Below, piece after piece: positions 17,420 through 25,275 of a DNA stretch of 64,000 nucleotides. Under the pieces are notes generated by a model. It did not search any database. It was given only the letters and a program-made list of their open reading frames with translations, and was not told the DNA's origin. A program made the translations under genes and the position numbers. Position 1 is the first letter of the stretch, and each line of letters begins with the position of its first letter. The DNA comes from Dactylosporangium roseum (lineage in GTDB: Bacteria > Actinomycetota > Actinomycetes > Mycobacteriales > Micromonosporaceae), in the NCBI RefSeq assembly GCF_025264685.1, contig NZ_CP073721.1, positions 4,827,001 through 4,891,000 on the forward strand, in the 5' to 3' direction.

Positions 17420-18460
17420 ATGAACACCAGCAACCTGCGGGTCACCGGCTACCGGCCCCTGCTCACGCCGCGCGAGCTCGACGCCGAGTTGCCGATGGAC
17501 GACACACGCGCCGACGTGGTGCGCCGATCACGTGACGAGGTGCACCGGATTGTCACCGGGCAGGACGACCGGCTCCTCGTGGTGGTCGGGCCGTGTTCGG
17601 TCCACGATCCCGTGGCCGCCGTCGACTACGCCCGCCGGCTCGCCGTCGCCGCCCGGGAACACCGCGCCGACCTGTGTGTCGTGATGCGGGTGTACTTCGA
17701 GAAGCCGCGCACCACCGTCGGCTGGAAGGGCCTCATCAACGACCCGGGGCTGGACGAGACGTTCGACGTGCCGACCGGGCTGCGGCTCGCCCGGCGGCTG
17801 CTGCTCGACGTTCTCGGGCTGGGCCTGCCGGTGGGCTGCGAGTTCCTGGAGCCGACGAGCCCGCAGTACATCGCCGACGCCGTCTCCTGGGGCGCCATCG
17901 GCGCGCGCACGCCGGAGAGCCAGGTGCACCGGCAGCTCGCGTCCGGGCTGTCGATGCCGGTCGGGTTCAAGAACGGCACCGACGGCGACGTCCAGGTCGC
18001 GATCGACGGCTGCCGCACCGCCGCCAGCCGGCATGTGTTCTTCGGCGTCGACGAGGACGGCCGCGCCGCGGTGGTGTCGACGACGGGCAACCCGGACTGC
18101 CACATCATCCTGCGCGGCGCCCGTTCGGGCCCGAACTACGGCCCTTCGGACCTCCGGGACGCGCTGGCCCGCCTGGAGAAGGCCGCGATGCCGCAGCGGC
18201 TGATCGTCGACGCGAGCCACGGCAACAGCGGCAAGGACCACGTCCGGCAAGCGGCCGTCACGCGGGAGGTCGCCGAGCAGATCGCCGACGGGCAGGACGG
18301 CATCGCCGGCATCATGCTGGAGAGCTTCCTGGAGGCGGGCCGGCAGGACCTCGGCGGCCCGCTCACCTACGGCCAGAGCGTCACCGACGCCTGCATGTCC
18401 TGGGGCACGACGGAGACGCTGCTCGGCGAGCTGGCCGCGGCGGTGCGGGCGCGGCGCTAG
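17420..18460 (+). CDS. aroF: 3-deoxy-7-phosphoheptulonate synthase, class I
   Basis: The first enzyme of the shikimate pathway, joining phosphoenolpyruvate and erythrose 4-phosphate. At 346 residues it matches the AroF/AroG/AroH class. Motifs include VVGPCSVHDP near 55-64, YFEKPRTTVGWKG near 92-104, GARTPESQVHRQLASG (the loop around residue 160), GFKNGTDG near 190, RGARSGPNY near 232 and DASHGNSGKDH near 267-277, which provides metal ligands. The start is ATG 17420, with GGAGAAGGA at 17405-17413. The leader peptide and hairpin upstream suggest control by aromatic amino acids. The stop overlaps the stop of the convergent ABC gene. Whether this isozyme serves primary or secondary metabolism is not clear. 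Confidence 0.93.
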   Translation: MNTSNLRVTGYRPLLTPRELDAELPMDDTRADVVRRSRDEVHRIVTGQDDRLLVVVGPCSVHDPVAAVDYARRLAVAAREHRADLCVVMRVYFEKPRTTVGWKGLINDPGLDETFDVPTGLRLARRLLLDVLGLGLPVGCEFLEPTSPQYIADAVSWGAIGARTPESQVHRQLASGLSMPVGFKNGTDGDVQVAIDGCRTAASRHVFFGVDEDGRAAVVSTTGNPDCHIILRGARSGPNYGPSDLRDALARLEKAAMPQRLIVDASHGNSGKDHVRQAAVTREVAEQIADGQDGIAGIMLESFLEAGRQDLGGPLTYGQSVTDACMSWGTTETLLGELAAAVRARR

Positions 18461-19260
18461 CGCGTCAGGAGCTCCCGACGGGCGCGGGCCGCGCGAGCGG
18501 CCCATCGCCCGTCGTGCTCGTGGACGGTGATGGGGTGGCCGAACGCGGTGGAGACGTTCGCCGTCGTCAGGGTCGACCGGACCGGTCCCGCGGCCACGAC
18601 CCGGCCCTCCGCCAGCAGCAGCGCGTGGGTGGTCGTGGCGGGCAGTTCCTCGAGATGGTGGGTGACCAGGATCGAGGTGGTGCCGGGATGGGTCTCGTCG
18701 AGCAGGTCGATGGTCTCGAGGAGCTGTTCCCGTGCGGCGACGTCCAGGCCGGTGGACGGTTCGTCCAGCAGCAGGAGCCGCGGGTCGTTGACGAGCGCCC
18801 GGGCGATGAGCGCACGGCCCCGCTCCCCCTGGGAGAGGGTCGGCCAGCGCTCCTCGCCCTTCCCCCGCAGCCCCAGGGTGTCGATGAGCGCGTCGGCCTT
18901 GCCGAGCTGGTCGGGCCGGGCCCGCCAGCGCGGCGGCGTGTCGACGGTGCCCGTGACGCCGGTCAGGACCACTTCGCGGACCGTCAACGGCGACCGCAGC
19001 GGATGCCGCGGGTTGACGTGGCCGATCATGCGGCGGAGTGCCTGGAGCTCGACGCGGCCGAGTTGCTCGCCCAGGACTCGCACGGTGCCCGACGTGGGGT
19101 GCGTGACGGCGCCGCAGAAGCCGAGGACGGTGCTCTTGCCCGCACCGTTGGGGCCGAGTAGCGCCCAGTGCTCGCCGGCGCCGACGGCGAACGAGATCCC
19201 GTGGAGAATCTCCTTGTCGCCACGGCGGAAGGTCACGTCCTGGAGTTCCAGCACCGTCAC
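18457..19260 (-). CDS. ABC transporter ATP-binding protein
   Basis: A stand-alone ATPase of 267 residues. Walker A is GPNGAGKS at 36-43, the signature LSQGERGRALIARAL begins near 142, Walker B is LLLLDEPSTGLD near 164 and the switch His is in VTHHLEELP near 200. No permease gene is adjacent, so it is either an orphan subunit or a soluble ABC protein of the ModF/YlmA type. The C-terminal tail is Arg/Ala-rich. Its stop codon overlaps that of the convergent DAHP synthase gene. Confidence 0.88.
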   Translation of the reverse strand: MTVLELQDVTFRRGDKEILHGISFAVGAGEHWALLGPNGAGKSTVLGFCGAVTHPTSGTVRVLGEQLGRVELQALRRMIGHVNPRHPLRSPLTVREVVLTGVTGTVDTPPRWRARPDQLGKADALIDTLGLRGKGEERWPTLSQGERGRALIARALVNDPRLLLLDEPSTGLDVAAREQLLETIDLLDETHPGTTSILVTHHLEELPATTTHALLLAEGRVVAAGPVRSTLTTANVSTAFGHPITVHEHDGRWAARAARARRELLTR

Positions 19261-19635
19261 GGGGGCGGAGCCTACAGCCGCGCTCCCGCAAGGTGCCCAC
19301 CGCGACGACGCTGTCCCGGATGCCGGATCACAGGCAGCCCGGTCCGAGCGGCCGTTCGAGCGCCACGACGAATGCGCGCTTCACGCGGCGCCCGCCCATG
19401 TTCTCCTCGCGACGCCATGCGGCACTCCGGTCACCGGCCCGTCGGGGCTGCTCCGCCGGTCCCGCGCCGGTCCGTTGCGGAGTCCTTGCGGTCCCCTTGC
19501 CTGACGGCACGGCCCCCGACGACGGCGGCGTCCCCCGTGCCCCCTCCGCCGCCGTCCCCCGTCGTCGGCCCGTGACCTCAGACTGCCTGCCGCGCATCGG
19601 GTCGCACATCAGGGAAACTCCCCCACGGGATGATC
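19261..19635. other. 375-base intergenic region without recognised features
   Basis: This region lies between the ABC ATPase start and the membrane protein stop. The reading frames that cross it have Arg/Pro-rich translations without domain-like character on either strand, and I see no repeat, tRNA or strong hairpin. It should contain the promoter of the ABC gene. Confidence 0.5.
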
Positions 19636-20343
19636 TCAGGGTCTCAGCTCGCCGGCTCTCGACGGCCGCTGCTGCGGCAGGCGGAACCCCACGACAATCA
19701 GCCAGGCCAGCCCGGCGAAACGGGCGATCGGCAGCAGATAGGCCGCGGCGTCGACGAGCAGGCTCAACGTCGCCACCTCGGCGATCGCCGCGATGACCAG
19801 ACCCGCCCAGGCGAGCCAGCGCGGCAACAGCCTCGCGAGCAGACCGGGCACGGCGACCCCGGCGACCAGCAGACCCAGTGGCACCACGTGGCCGGGACCG
19901 CCCGCCGCGAAGTTGAGGTATTGCAGGCCACGCACGAGTGCCGGTTCGTCGAGCACCTCCGCCCGCGACATCACCCAGCCGAGCAGACCGGAGAGCGCCA
20001 GGAACCCGGACGAGAGCAGGCCGCCGGCGAGCGCGATGGTCGCACCAGGTGCTCGGACGCCGAGCTGATGCAGGCGCGCGGAGACCGTCGCGGCGTAGAT
20101 GGCCAGCGGAATCGCGGCGGCGAACTGCAACGCTCCCCCGACCCGCACCGCGGTGGCGTGGTCGCGGAAATACTCCAGGATGTCGGGCGTGGCGCCGAAC
20201 GGCGACGGATACGGCTTGCCGCCGCCCAGGATCGTGCCGAGGAACAGGCCACCGAGGAACAGCGCGGTGAACACGACGGCCAGCACGCCGAGCGGCGGTC
20301 CTGCCTGCGACCGGCGACGGGTCGTGGCGGCCGCGGCGGTCAT
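19636..20343 (-). CDS. Membrane protein, DUF4386-like
   Basis: A 235-residue integral membrane protein with about six hydrophobic helices, near 17-40, 65-85, 98-122, 145-165, 172-195 and 200-222. It resembles the DUF4386-type family of small multi-pass proteins. It has no catalytic motif. It starts at ATG 20343, overlapping the SDR stop by four bases (ATGA), so it is translated with the SDR as one operon, opposite a MarR regulator. Confidence 0.75.
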   Translation of the reverse strand: MTAAAATTRRRSQAGPPLGVLAVVFTALFLGGLFLGTILGGGKPYPSPFGATPDILEYFRDHATAVRVGGALQFAAAIPLAIYAATVSARLHQLGVRAPGATIALAGGLLSSGFLALSGLLGWVMSRAEVLDEPALVRGLQYLNFAAGGPGHVVPLGLLVAGVAVPGLLARLLPRWLAWAGLVIAAIAEVATLSLLVDAAAYLLPIARFAGLAWLIVVGFRLPQQRPSRAGELRP

Positions 20344-21107
20344 GCGATCACCCGCCCGCCGGTCAGATCGAGCGTCGCTCCGGTGATCCAGGACGCCGAG
20401 CCCGACGCGAGGAACAGCACGGCCTCGGCGACGTCCTCGGGCCGGCCGATGCGCCCCAACGGGAAGCGGCCGGCGAGGTCGGCGAGCTGCTCGGGAGTCA
20501 TGAACCGCTGCATGCGGTCGTTGAGGACGGCGGACGGGGCCAGGCAGTTGACCCGGACACCGTGGTGGCCGACCTCGCTGGCGAGGTGCCGGGTGAACAT
20601 GACGACGCCGGCCTTCGCCGCCGCATAGGCGGCACTCGCGCGGCTGGGCTGTCTGCCGGCGGCCGACGCCATGGTGACGATGCTGCCGCTGCGGCGCTCG
20701 ATCATGCCGGGCAACACCTCCCGCACGGCGAGGAACACCGACGTGAGGTCGGACTCCAGCGTCGCCCGCCAGCGGTCGGCGTCGAGCTCCTGGGTGGGCA
20801 CCGGCTGGCCCTGCCCGCCGGCGAACGGGGCGAGGACGTCGACCGGCCCGAAGGCGGCCTCGACATCCCGGCGAATCCGCGCGACGACGTCCGCGACGGT
20901 CGCGTCGCCGGGCGCGGCCATCGCCTGACCGCCCTCGGCGATGATGCCGTCGACGACGGCGGCGAGGGCGGCCTCGTCCCGGCCGTTGACGGCGACCTTG
21001 ACACCGTTGGCCGCCAAGGCGCGGCAGGTTTCCGCGCCGATCCCGCGTGAGGCACCGGTGACGAGCGCGACCTTGCCGGCCAGGTCCGGATGGTGGGTGA
21101 AGCGCAT
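20340..21107 (-). CDS. SDR family oxidoreductase
   Basis: A classical short-chain dehydrogenase of 255 residues. The nucleotide-binding motif is TGASRGIG at 17-24 and the catalytic pair is Y and K in SAAYAAAKAG near 163-167, with the preceding Ser in VTMASAAG. The NAG structural motif appears as APFAGGQ. It ends in the usual GATLDLTGG. The replacement of Arg at the end of the second strand by NGRDE suggests NADP use. It heads an operon with a membrane protein and is divergent from a MarR gene, so it is probably a MarR-regulated detoxification or redox enzyme. The substrate is unknown. Confidence 0.9.
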   Translation of the reverse strand: MRFTHHPDLAGKVALVTGASRGIGAETCRALAANGVKVAVNGRDEAALAAVVDGIIAEGGQAMAAPGDATVADVVARIRRDVEAAFGPVDVLAPFAGGQGQPVPTQELDADRWRATLESDLTSVFLAVREVLPGMIERRSGSIVTMASAAGRQPSRASAAYAAAKAGVVMFTRHLASEVGHHGVRVNCLAPSAVLNDRMQRFMTPEQLADLAGRFPLGRIGRPEDVAEAVLFLASGSASWITGATLDLTGGRVIA

Positions 21108-21136
21108 CCGCGCACTCCCTTCTGCTCGGAGAATAG

Positions 21137-21157
21137 TTCAGTCCGGTGAATCGTTCA
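21137..21157. promoter_or_regulatory. Putative MarR operator between divergent genes
   Basis: TTCA-gtccgg-TGAA-tcg-TTCA gives two overlapping palindromes, TTCA/TGAA (21137-21150) and TGAA/TTCA (21147-21157), in the 70-base gap between the SDR operon and the MarR gene. This is the expected place for an autoregulatory MarR site. Confidence 0.5.
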
Positions 21158-21177
21158 TCAGGATGTACCATAGCCAC

Positions 21178-21777
21178 ATGACGTCACGTCGGCAAGCCGG
21201 CCCGAGAGGTGCGGCGTTCCTGCTGGCCCAGCTCGGCGCGCACGCGACCGAGCGGTTCTCGCAACGGGTGCAGGCACTCGGGCTGACCCCGCCCGACGTG
21301 GGCCTGTTGCGCATGATCGCCAGCCGGCCCGGGCGCAGTCAGCAGTCGGTCGCCGTGGACCTCGGGGTCGTGCCGAGCCGGGTCGTCGCACTGGTGGACA
21401 ACCTCGACCACAAAGGACTCGTCGAGCGCCGGCCGAGCGAAACCGACCGCCGGCACCATGCGCTGCACCTCACCGTCGACGGCGAGCACATGATGACGGA
21501 GATGCGGTCGATCGCCGCCGCGCACGACGACGACATCTGCGCCGGGCTCGACCCCGACGAGCGGTCGCAGCTCGCCAGGCTGCTGCAGCGCATCGCCGAC
21601 CAGCAGGGGCTGACGCCGGGCGTCCATCCCGGCTACCGGCAGATGGGCGGACATCGCAAGAAGCAATCCGACGACGGCGCCGAGGACGACGCGGCCGCCG
21701 ACGCGGCCCGGACGACCGCGCGCGGCCGGCGACCCGGCACCGGCGCGCAACGAAGATCCGCCGCCGCCGGCCGGTGA
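21178..21777 (+). CDS. MarR family transcriptional regulator
   Basis: A 199-residue regulator. The winged helix occupies about residues 40-110, with recognition helix region QSVAVDLGVVPSRVVALVDNL and wing ERRPSETDRRHHALHLT. The last 40 residues are charged and Ala/Arg-rich, longer than usual for MarR proteins and probably disordered. I use ATG 21178; ATG 21163 is possible. It is divergent from an SDR/membrane protein operon, with palindromic sequence between them, so it probably represses that operon and itself in response to a small ligand. Confidence 0.88.
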   Translation: MTSRRQAGPRGAAFLLAQLGAHATERFSQRVQALGLTPPDVGLLRMIASRPGRSQQSVAVDLGVVPSRVVALVDNLDHKGLVERRPSETDRRHHALHLTVDGEHMMTEMRSIAAAHDDDICAGLDPDERSQLARLLQRIADQQGLTPGVHPGYRQMGGHRKKQSDDGAEDDAAADAARTTARGRRPGTGAQRRSAAAGR

Positions 21778-21846
21778 TCGGCTGTTGCCGGCGGGTCGAA
21801 AACCCGACCGCAGACCGCAGCGCGAAGTCCACTACGGTCTACGGGC

Positions 21847-22401
21847 ATGACCGCACCGAAGGACGCCGGAGCCGGACCCACCCCAGCCGACCTCGGTGCC
21901 CGGGTCGTGGCCCTCGTCGGGGGCATCGCCGCGCTGCTGGCGCTGGCGTTGCCGTGGGCCAGCGAGGACCACACGATCACGGTGCGGTCCGACGCGTCCC
22001 CGGTGACGTACGAGGCGCTGCTCGCCCGTGGTGGTGAGGAGTGGACCGGTTGGGGCATCCACGCCGCCAGCCGGCTCGACGGCCACCGGCCGGTCACCTT
22101 GCTGGTCGCGATGGTCGTCTTGACGGGCACGGTCCTCGTGGCCGGGACCGCGTGGGCGACGTTCGAGCGGCCGCGGCGGATCTGGCTCGCGCCGGCGATG
22201 GCCGGCATCGCGCTGCTCCTGCTGACCGTGAGCTTCCCCGGCCTCGCCGGCGTGCAGGGGCGCTTCGGGGCCGGCCACATCACGTCGGTCGAGTTCGGCG
22301 TGGTGGTGTGGCGCATCTCGCTGGCCGTCGCGGCCGTCGGCGCGATCCGCCTGGCACTGCTCCAGGAGGCCGCGAGACCGGGCCGCCGCACGCATCAGTA
22401 G
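21847..22401 (+). CDS. Membrane protein of unknown function
   Basis: A 184-residue protein with four predicted transmembrane helices (near 18-38, 78-98, 112-134 and 150-172) and a polar loop of about 40 residues between the first two. I do not recognise a family. ATG 21847 is preceded by TACGGT at 21833-21838 and has no clear ribosome binding site, so it is probably leaderless. It is a single gene, with a long gap after it. Confidence 0.7.
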   Translation: MTAPKDAGAGPTPADLGARVVALVGGIAALLALALPWASEDHTITVRSDASPVTYEALLARGGEEWTGWGIHAASRLDGHRPVTLLVAMVVLTGTVLVAGTAWATFERPRRIWLAPAMAGIALLLLTVSFPGLAGVQGRFGAGHITSVEFGVVVWRISLAVAAVGAIRLALLQEAARPGRRTHQ

Positions 22402-22405
22402 GGCG

Positions 22406-22534
22406 TCAGGACTGTTCCTTCATCAGTGGGAGGAACCAGTCGCCGCCGGTGTCGATCAGCGCGTACCGCCGCGGCACTCCCCCGCCGTGCAACGTGAAGA
22501 CCATCCGTTTCGGGGTCCGGTCGCGCCCCTCCCA
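22406..22534 (-). pseudogene. Short remnant of an unknown gene
   Basis: Forty-two codons with protein-like composition, including KRMVFTLHGGGVPRRYALID, end in TGA at 22406-22408. There is no start codon with a ribosome binding site in this frame, and upstream the frame is closed by TGA at 22535. It looks like the 3' end of a lost gene. I do not recognise the family. Confidence 0.35.
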
Positions 22535-22701
22535 TCACCCGATGTCGGCGATCGACTTGGAGGACAAAGCTGGGCGCACACGACGAGTCTGCCCCGGCGG
22601 CGTTGCGCCAGGCGACCATCACGAACGACGGGCCCGTTTCGGGTGTCCGAGCACCGGGGCGCGCCGGTCGGCACGCGTTCCTGCGCAATCCCGCCGCCAG
22701 G

Positions 22702-22779
22702 CCGGGCGACTCCATGATCATGGGAAAGATCCGGCTATCGGGGCAGCCACATCTTTCCCATGATCATGGAGTCACCCGG
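22702..22779. repeat. Interspersed inverted repeat, family 1, copy 3 (most complete)
   Basis: A 78-base near-perfect inverted repeat. The arms begin CCGGGCGACTCC and end GGAGTCACCCGG. Inside these, CATGATCATGGGAAAGAT pairs with its complement, and an inner GGCT/AGCC stem closes the loop ATCGGGGC. This copy defines the full extent of the element. No target-site duplication is evident. Confidence 0.93.
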
Positions 22780-23031
22780 CACGGAACGCGCCACCCGGGT
22801 CCAGCAGCGATCATGAGCGACGGACACCACCCGCACGACTGTGCGGCACCATCCAGTAGCGCAAAACCGGGGTGGCGCCACGGCCGCGCCACAACACCAC
22901 GCACAGGCGCCACGGCCGCGCCGCAACGCCACTCATGAACACCACGGCCGCGCGGCGCGGCCGGCCGGGCCGATCGATCGGGTCCGCGATAATCCGCAGT
23001 CGCGCCGCATGGTGGTCGCTACAGTTGCCCG

Positions 23032-24090
23032 ATGCAGACCCCCATGGGCGGCACGGTCGCCGACGGTTTCGAGCGTGTCGCCGACACGTTTCGCGCGCAG
23101 CTCGACAGCGGCGCGGAGACCGGCGCCTCCGTCGCCGCCTATGTGGACGGCCGGCTGGTGGTCGACCTCTGGGGCGGCTGGGCCGACGCCGCGCGGACCC
23201 GGCCGTGGGAGCCGGACACGCTGACCACCGTCTTCTCGACGAGCAAACCGATTGCCGCGACGGCGCTGCTGACCAGGGTCGCCGGGGGCGCCATCGCGCT
23301 GGACGATCCCGTCGTCCGATACTGGAAAGCGTTCCCCCATCCGGCGGCGACCGTCCGGCACGCGCTCGCGCACCAGGCCGGGCTGCCCGCGGTCGCCGAG
23401 CCGCTCACCCCTGCCGAGGCGCTGGACTGGGAACGGTTCACCGCCGCCATCGCCGCCACGCCGCTCGAATGGGAGCCGGGCACCGCCGTCGGCGAGCATG
23501 CCCTCACCTACGGGAACATCCTCGGCGCCATCCTCCGCGGCAGCACCGGCGAGACGATCGGCGAGGTCGTGCGGTCCTTCGGGGTCGACGTCCACTTCGG
23601 ACTGTCCGAGGTGGACCTCCAGCGGTGCGCCGAGGTCGAGCACGGCTCCCCCGACTGGCCCGAGCAGTCCATCCACGGCCACGGCGATCTCTGGGCGCGG
23701 GCGCTCGGCAACCCGGCCGGGCTGCTCGACGTCGACGTGCTCAACGGCGCCGCGTGGCGCACCGGTGAGATGCCGGCGGTCAACGGCCACGCCACCGCCC
23801 GCGGCCTCGCCGCGCTCTACGCCAGGCTGCCCGAGCTGCTCCCGGCCGACCTGCTGGCCGAGGCGCTGGCCCCGCAGGTCGACGGCCACGACCTGCTGCT
23901 GGAGGAGGACGCCGTGTGGACGCTGGGCTGGCGCCGCGACGGCACCTGGGTCGGCATGGGCGGCATCGGCGGCTCCTCCGCGGGCGGCGACGAGCGCACC
24001 GGCTACTGGATGGCGTACGTGACCAGGCGGCTCGCCGACCACGACCGCGGCAACGCGCTGTACGACGCCGTCGAGGCCTGCCTGGCCTGA
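23032..24090 (+). CDS. Serine hydrolase, beta-lactamase/EstB family
   Basis: A 352-residue protein of the beta-lactamase-fold serine hydrolases. The nucleophile motif SxxK is S69-T-S-K72, and YGNIL near 162 supplies the Tyr of the YxN-type motif. There is no signal peptide, so it is cytoplasmic, as for EstB-like esterases and unlike true beta-lactamases. TACAGT at 23020-23025 lies six bases before ATG 23032, so it is probably leaderless. The physiological ester is unknown. Confidence 0.87.
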   Translation: MQTPMGGTVADGFERVADTFRAQLDSGAETGASVAAYVDGRLVVDLWGGWADAARTRPWEPDTLTTVFSTSKPIAATALLTRVAGGAIALDDPVVRYWKAFPHPAATVRHALAHQAGLPAVAEPLTPAEALDWERFTAAIAATPLEWEPGTAVGEHALTYGNILGAILRGSTGETIGEVVRSFGVDVHFGLSEVDLQRCAEVEHGSPDWPEQSIHGHGDLWARALGNPAGLLDVDVLNGAAWRTGEMPAVNGHATARGLAALYARLPELLPADLLAEALAPQVDGHDLLLEEDAVWTLGWRRDGTWVGMGGIGGSSAGGDERTGYWMAYVTRRLADHDRGNALYDAVEACLA

Positions 24091-24187
24091 ACCGGGACTC
24101 CATGCCGCCGGTCACCCGGATCGTCGTGCCGGCCGGCGGGATGCGCGCCACCACGTTCTCCGCCCGGTCCGGGCCGCCGGAGGGTGG

Positions 24188-25159
24188 TCAGTCGACCGGC
24201 GCGGCGGGCGGGGTGCCCTCGCCGAACGGGGAGCCGCCGAGCGCGGCGCGGTCGTGCGGGAGTTGCCAGTCGGACAGGTCCGGGCCCAGCGGCACGATGC
24301 CGGACGGGTTGATGTCCTTGTGCACCTCGTAGTAATGCCGCTTGATGTGGTCGAAGTCCACCGTGTCGCCGAAGCCCGGCGTCTGGTAGAGGTCCCGGGC
24401 GTAGTCCCACAGGACCGGCATCTCGGTGAGCTTGCGCAGGTTGCACTTGAAGTGGCCGTGGTACACAGCGTCGAAGCGGACCAGGGTGGTGAACAGCCGG
24501 ACGTCGGCCTCGGTGATCGCGTCTCCCACGAGGTACCGCCGGGTCGACAGGCGCTCGGAGAGCCGGTCGAGGCGGGAGAACAGGCGGCGGAACGCCTCGT
24601 CGTAGGCGTCCTGGCCGCCGGCGAAGCCACAGCGGTACACCCCGTTGTTGACGTCCTCGTAGACCACCTCGTTCACCGCGTCGATCTCCTCGCGCAGGTG
24701 CTCCGGGTAGAGCCGCGGGGCACCCGGCCGGTGGTACCGTGTCCACTCCGTCGACAGGTCGAGCGTCAGCCTTGCGTAGTCGTTGGTGACGACCTGGCCG
24801 GTGGTCGTCTCGACGACGGCGGGGACCGTGATGCCGCGCTCGTAGCCGGGGAAGCGGGCGAAGTACGCCTCCTGCAACCGCTCGATGCCGAGCACCGGGT
24901 CACGGCCGCCCGGGTCGAGGTCGAAGGTCCAGCTCCGCTGGTCGTGCGTCGGCCCGCAGACACCCATCGACAGCACGTCCTCCAGGCCGAGCAGCCGCCG
25001 CACGATGATCGCGCGGCTGGCCCACGGGCAGGCCCGGCTCACCACCAGCCGGTACCGCCCCGGCTCCACCGGATAGCCGTCCTGCCCGTCGGCGGTGATG
25101 CGGGTCGTGATGTACCGCGAGTCCCGCCGGAACTCGCCTGTCGCGCGATAGGAACCCAT
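24188..25159 (-). CDS. Glutathione S-transferase family protein (glutathionyl-hydroquinone reductase-like)
   Basis: A 323-residue protein of the ECM4/YqjG group. The N-terminal thioredoxin-like domain carries CPWA, with catalytic Cys near residue 44 in SRACPWASR, and GVCGP follows. TVPAVVE and TNDYARL match the thiol-binding region, and the all-helical C-terminal domain includes YLVGDAITEADVRLF. Relatives reduce glutathionylated hydroquinones. Actinomycetes generally use mycothiol, so the natural thiol here is uncertain. It is a single gene, convergent with the serine hydrolase. Confidence 0.88.
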   Translation of the reverse strand: MGSYRATGEFRRDSRYITTRITADGQDGYPVEPGRYRLVVSRACPWASRAIIVRRLLGLEDVLSMGVCGPTHDQRSWTFDLDPGGRDPVLGIERLQEAYFARFPGYERGITVPAVVETTTGQVVTNDYARLTLDLSTEWTRYHRPGAPRLYPEHLREEIDAVNEVVYEDVNNGVYRCGFAGGQDAYDEAFRRLFSRLDRLSERLSTRRYLVGDAITEADVRLFTTLVRFDAVYHGHFKCNLRKLTEMPVLWDYARDLYQTPGFGDTVDFDHIKRHYYEVHKDINPSGIVPLGPDLSDWQLPHDRAALGGSPFGEGTPPAAPVD

Positions 25160-25275
25160 GTGCCCAATCTTGCCCGACCGGCGAGCCCGAATGGCTGAAT
25201 GACAGTTCCGTCCGATACGCCCGATTCATCCCGTCGTTTCGATTGCTGAACCCTCGAGAGGCACGGGAGGCATCG

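Larger units (their letters stand above)
22402..23031. other. 630-base intergenic region with a gene remnant and a repeat
   Basis: It contains a short protein-like frame on the minus strand (22406-22534, ending GGDWFLPLMKEQS), interrupted upstream by TGA at 22535-22537, and family 1 repeat copy 3 at 22702-22779. Positions 22840-22945 carry loosely repeated blocks around CACGGCCGCGC (near 22881, 22915 and 22946). TACAGT at 23020-23025 is the likely -10 of the next gene. Confidence 0.6.

Noticed and set aside
18457..19260. ABC ATPase as part of a transporter with the DAHP synthase locus
   Set aside because: The genes are convergent and only share stop codon bases. No permease or binding protein is adjacent.
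19261..19635. Small genes in the gap upstream of the ABC ATPase
   Set aside because: The open frames have Arg/Pro-rich translations typical of antisense frames in GC-rich DNA and no ribosome binding site.
22406..22620. Possible selenoprotein: minus-strand frame with an internal TGA at 22535-22537
   Set aside because: The part upstream of the TGA has no start codon with a ribosome binding site and poor composition, the TGA is not in a recognisable redox motif, and I see no SECIS-like hairpin at the right distance. A decayed gene explains it better.
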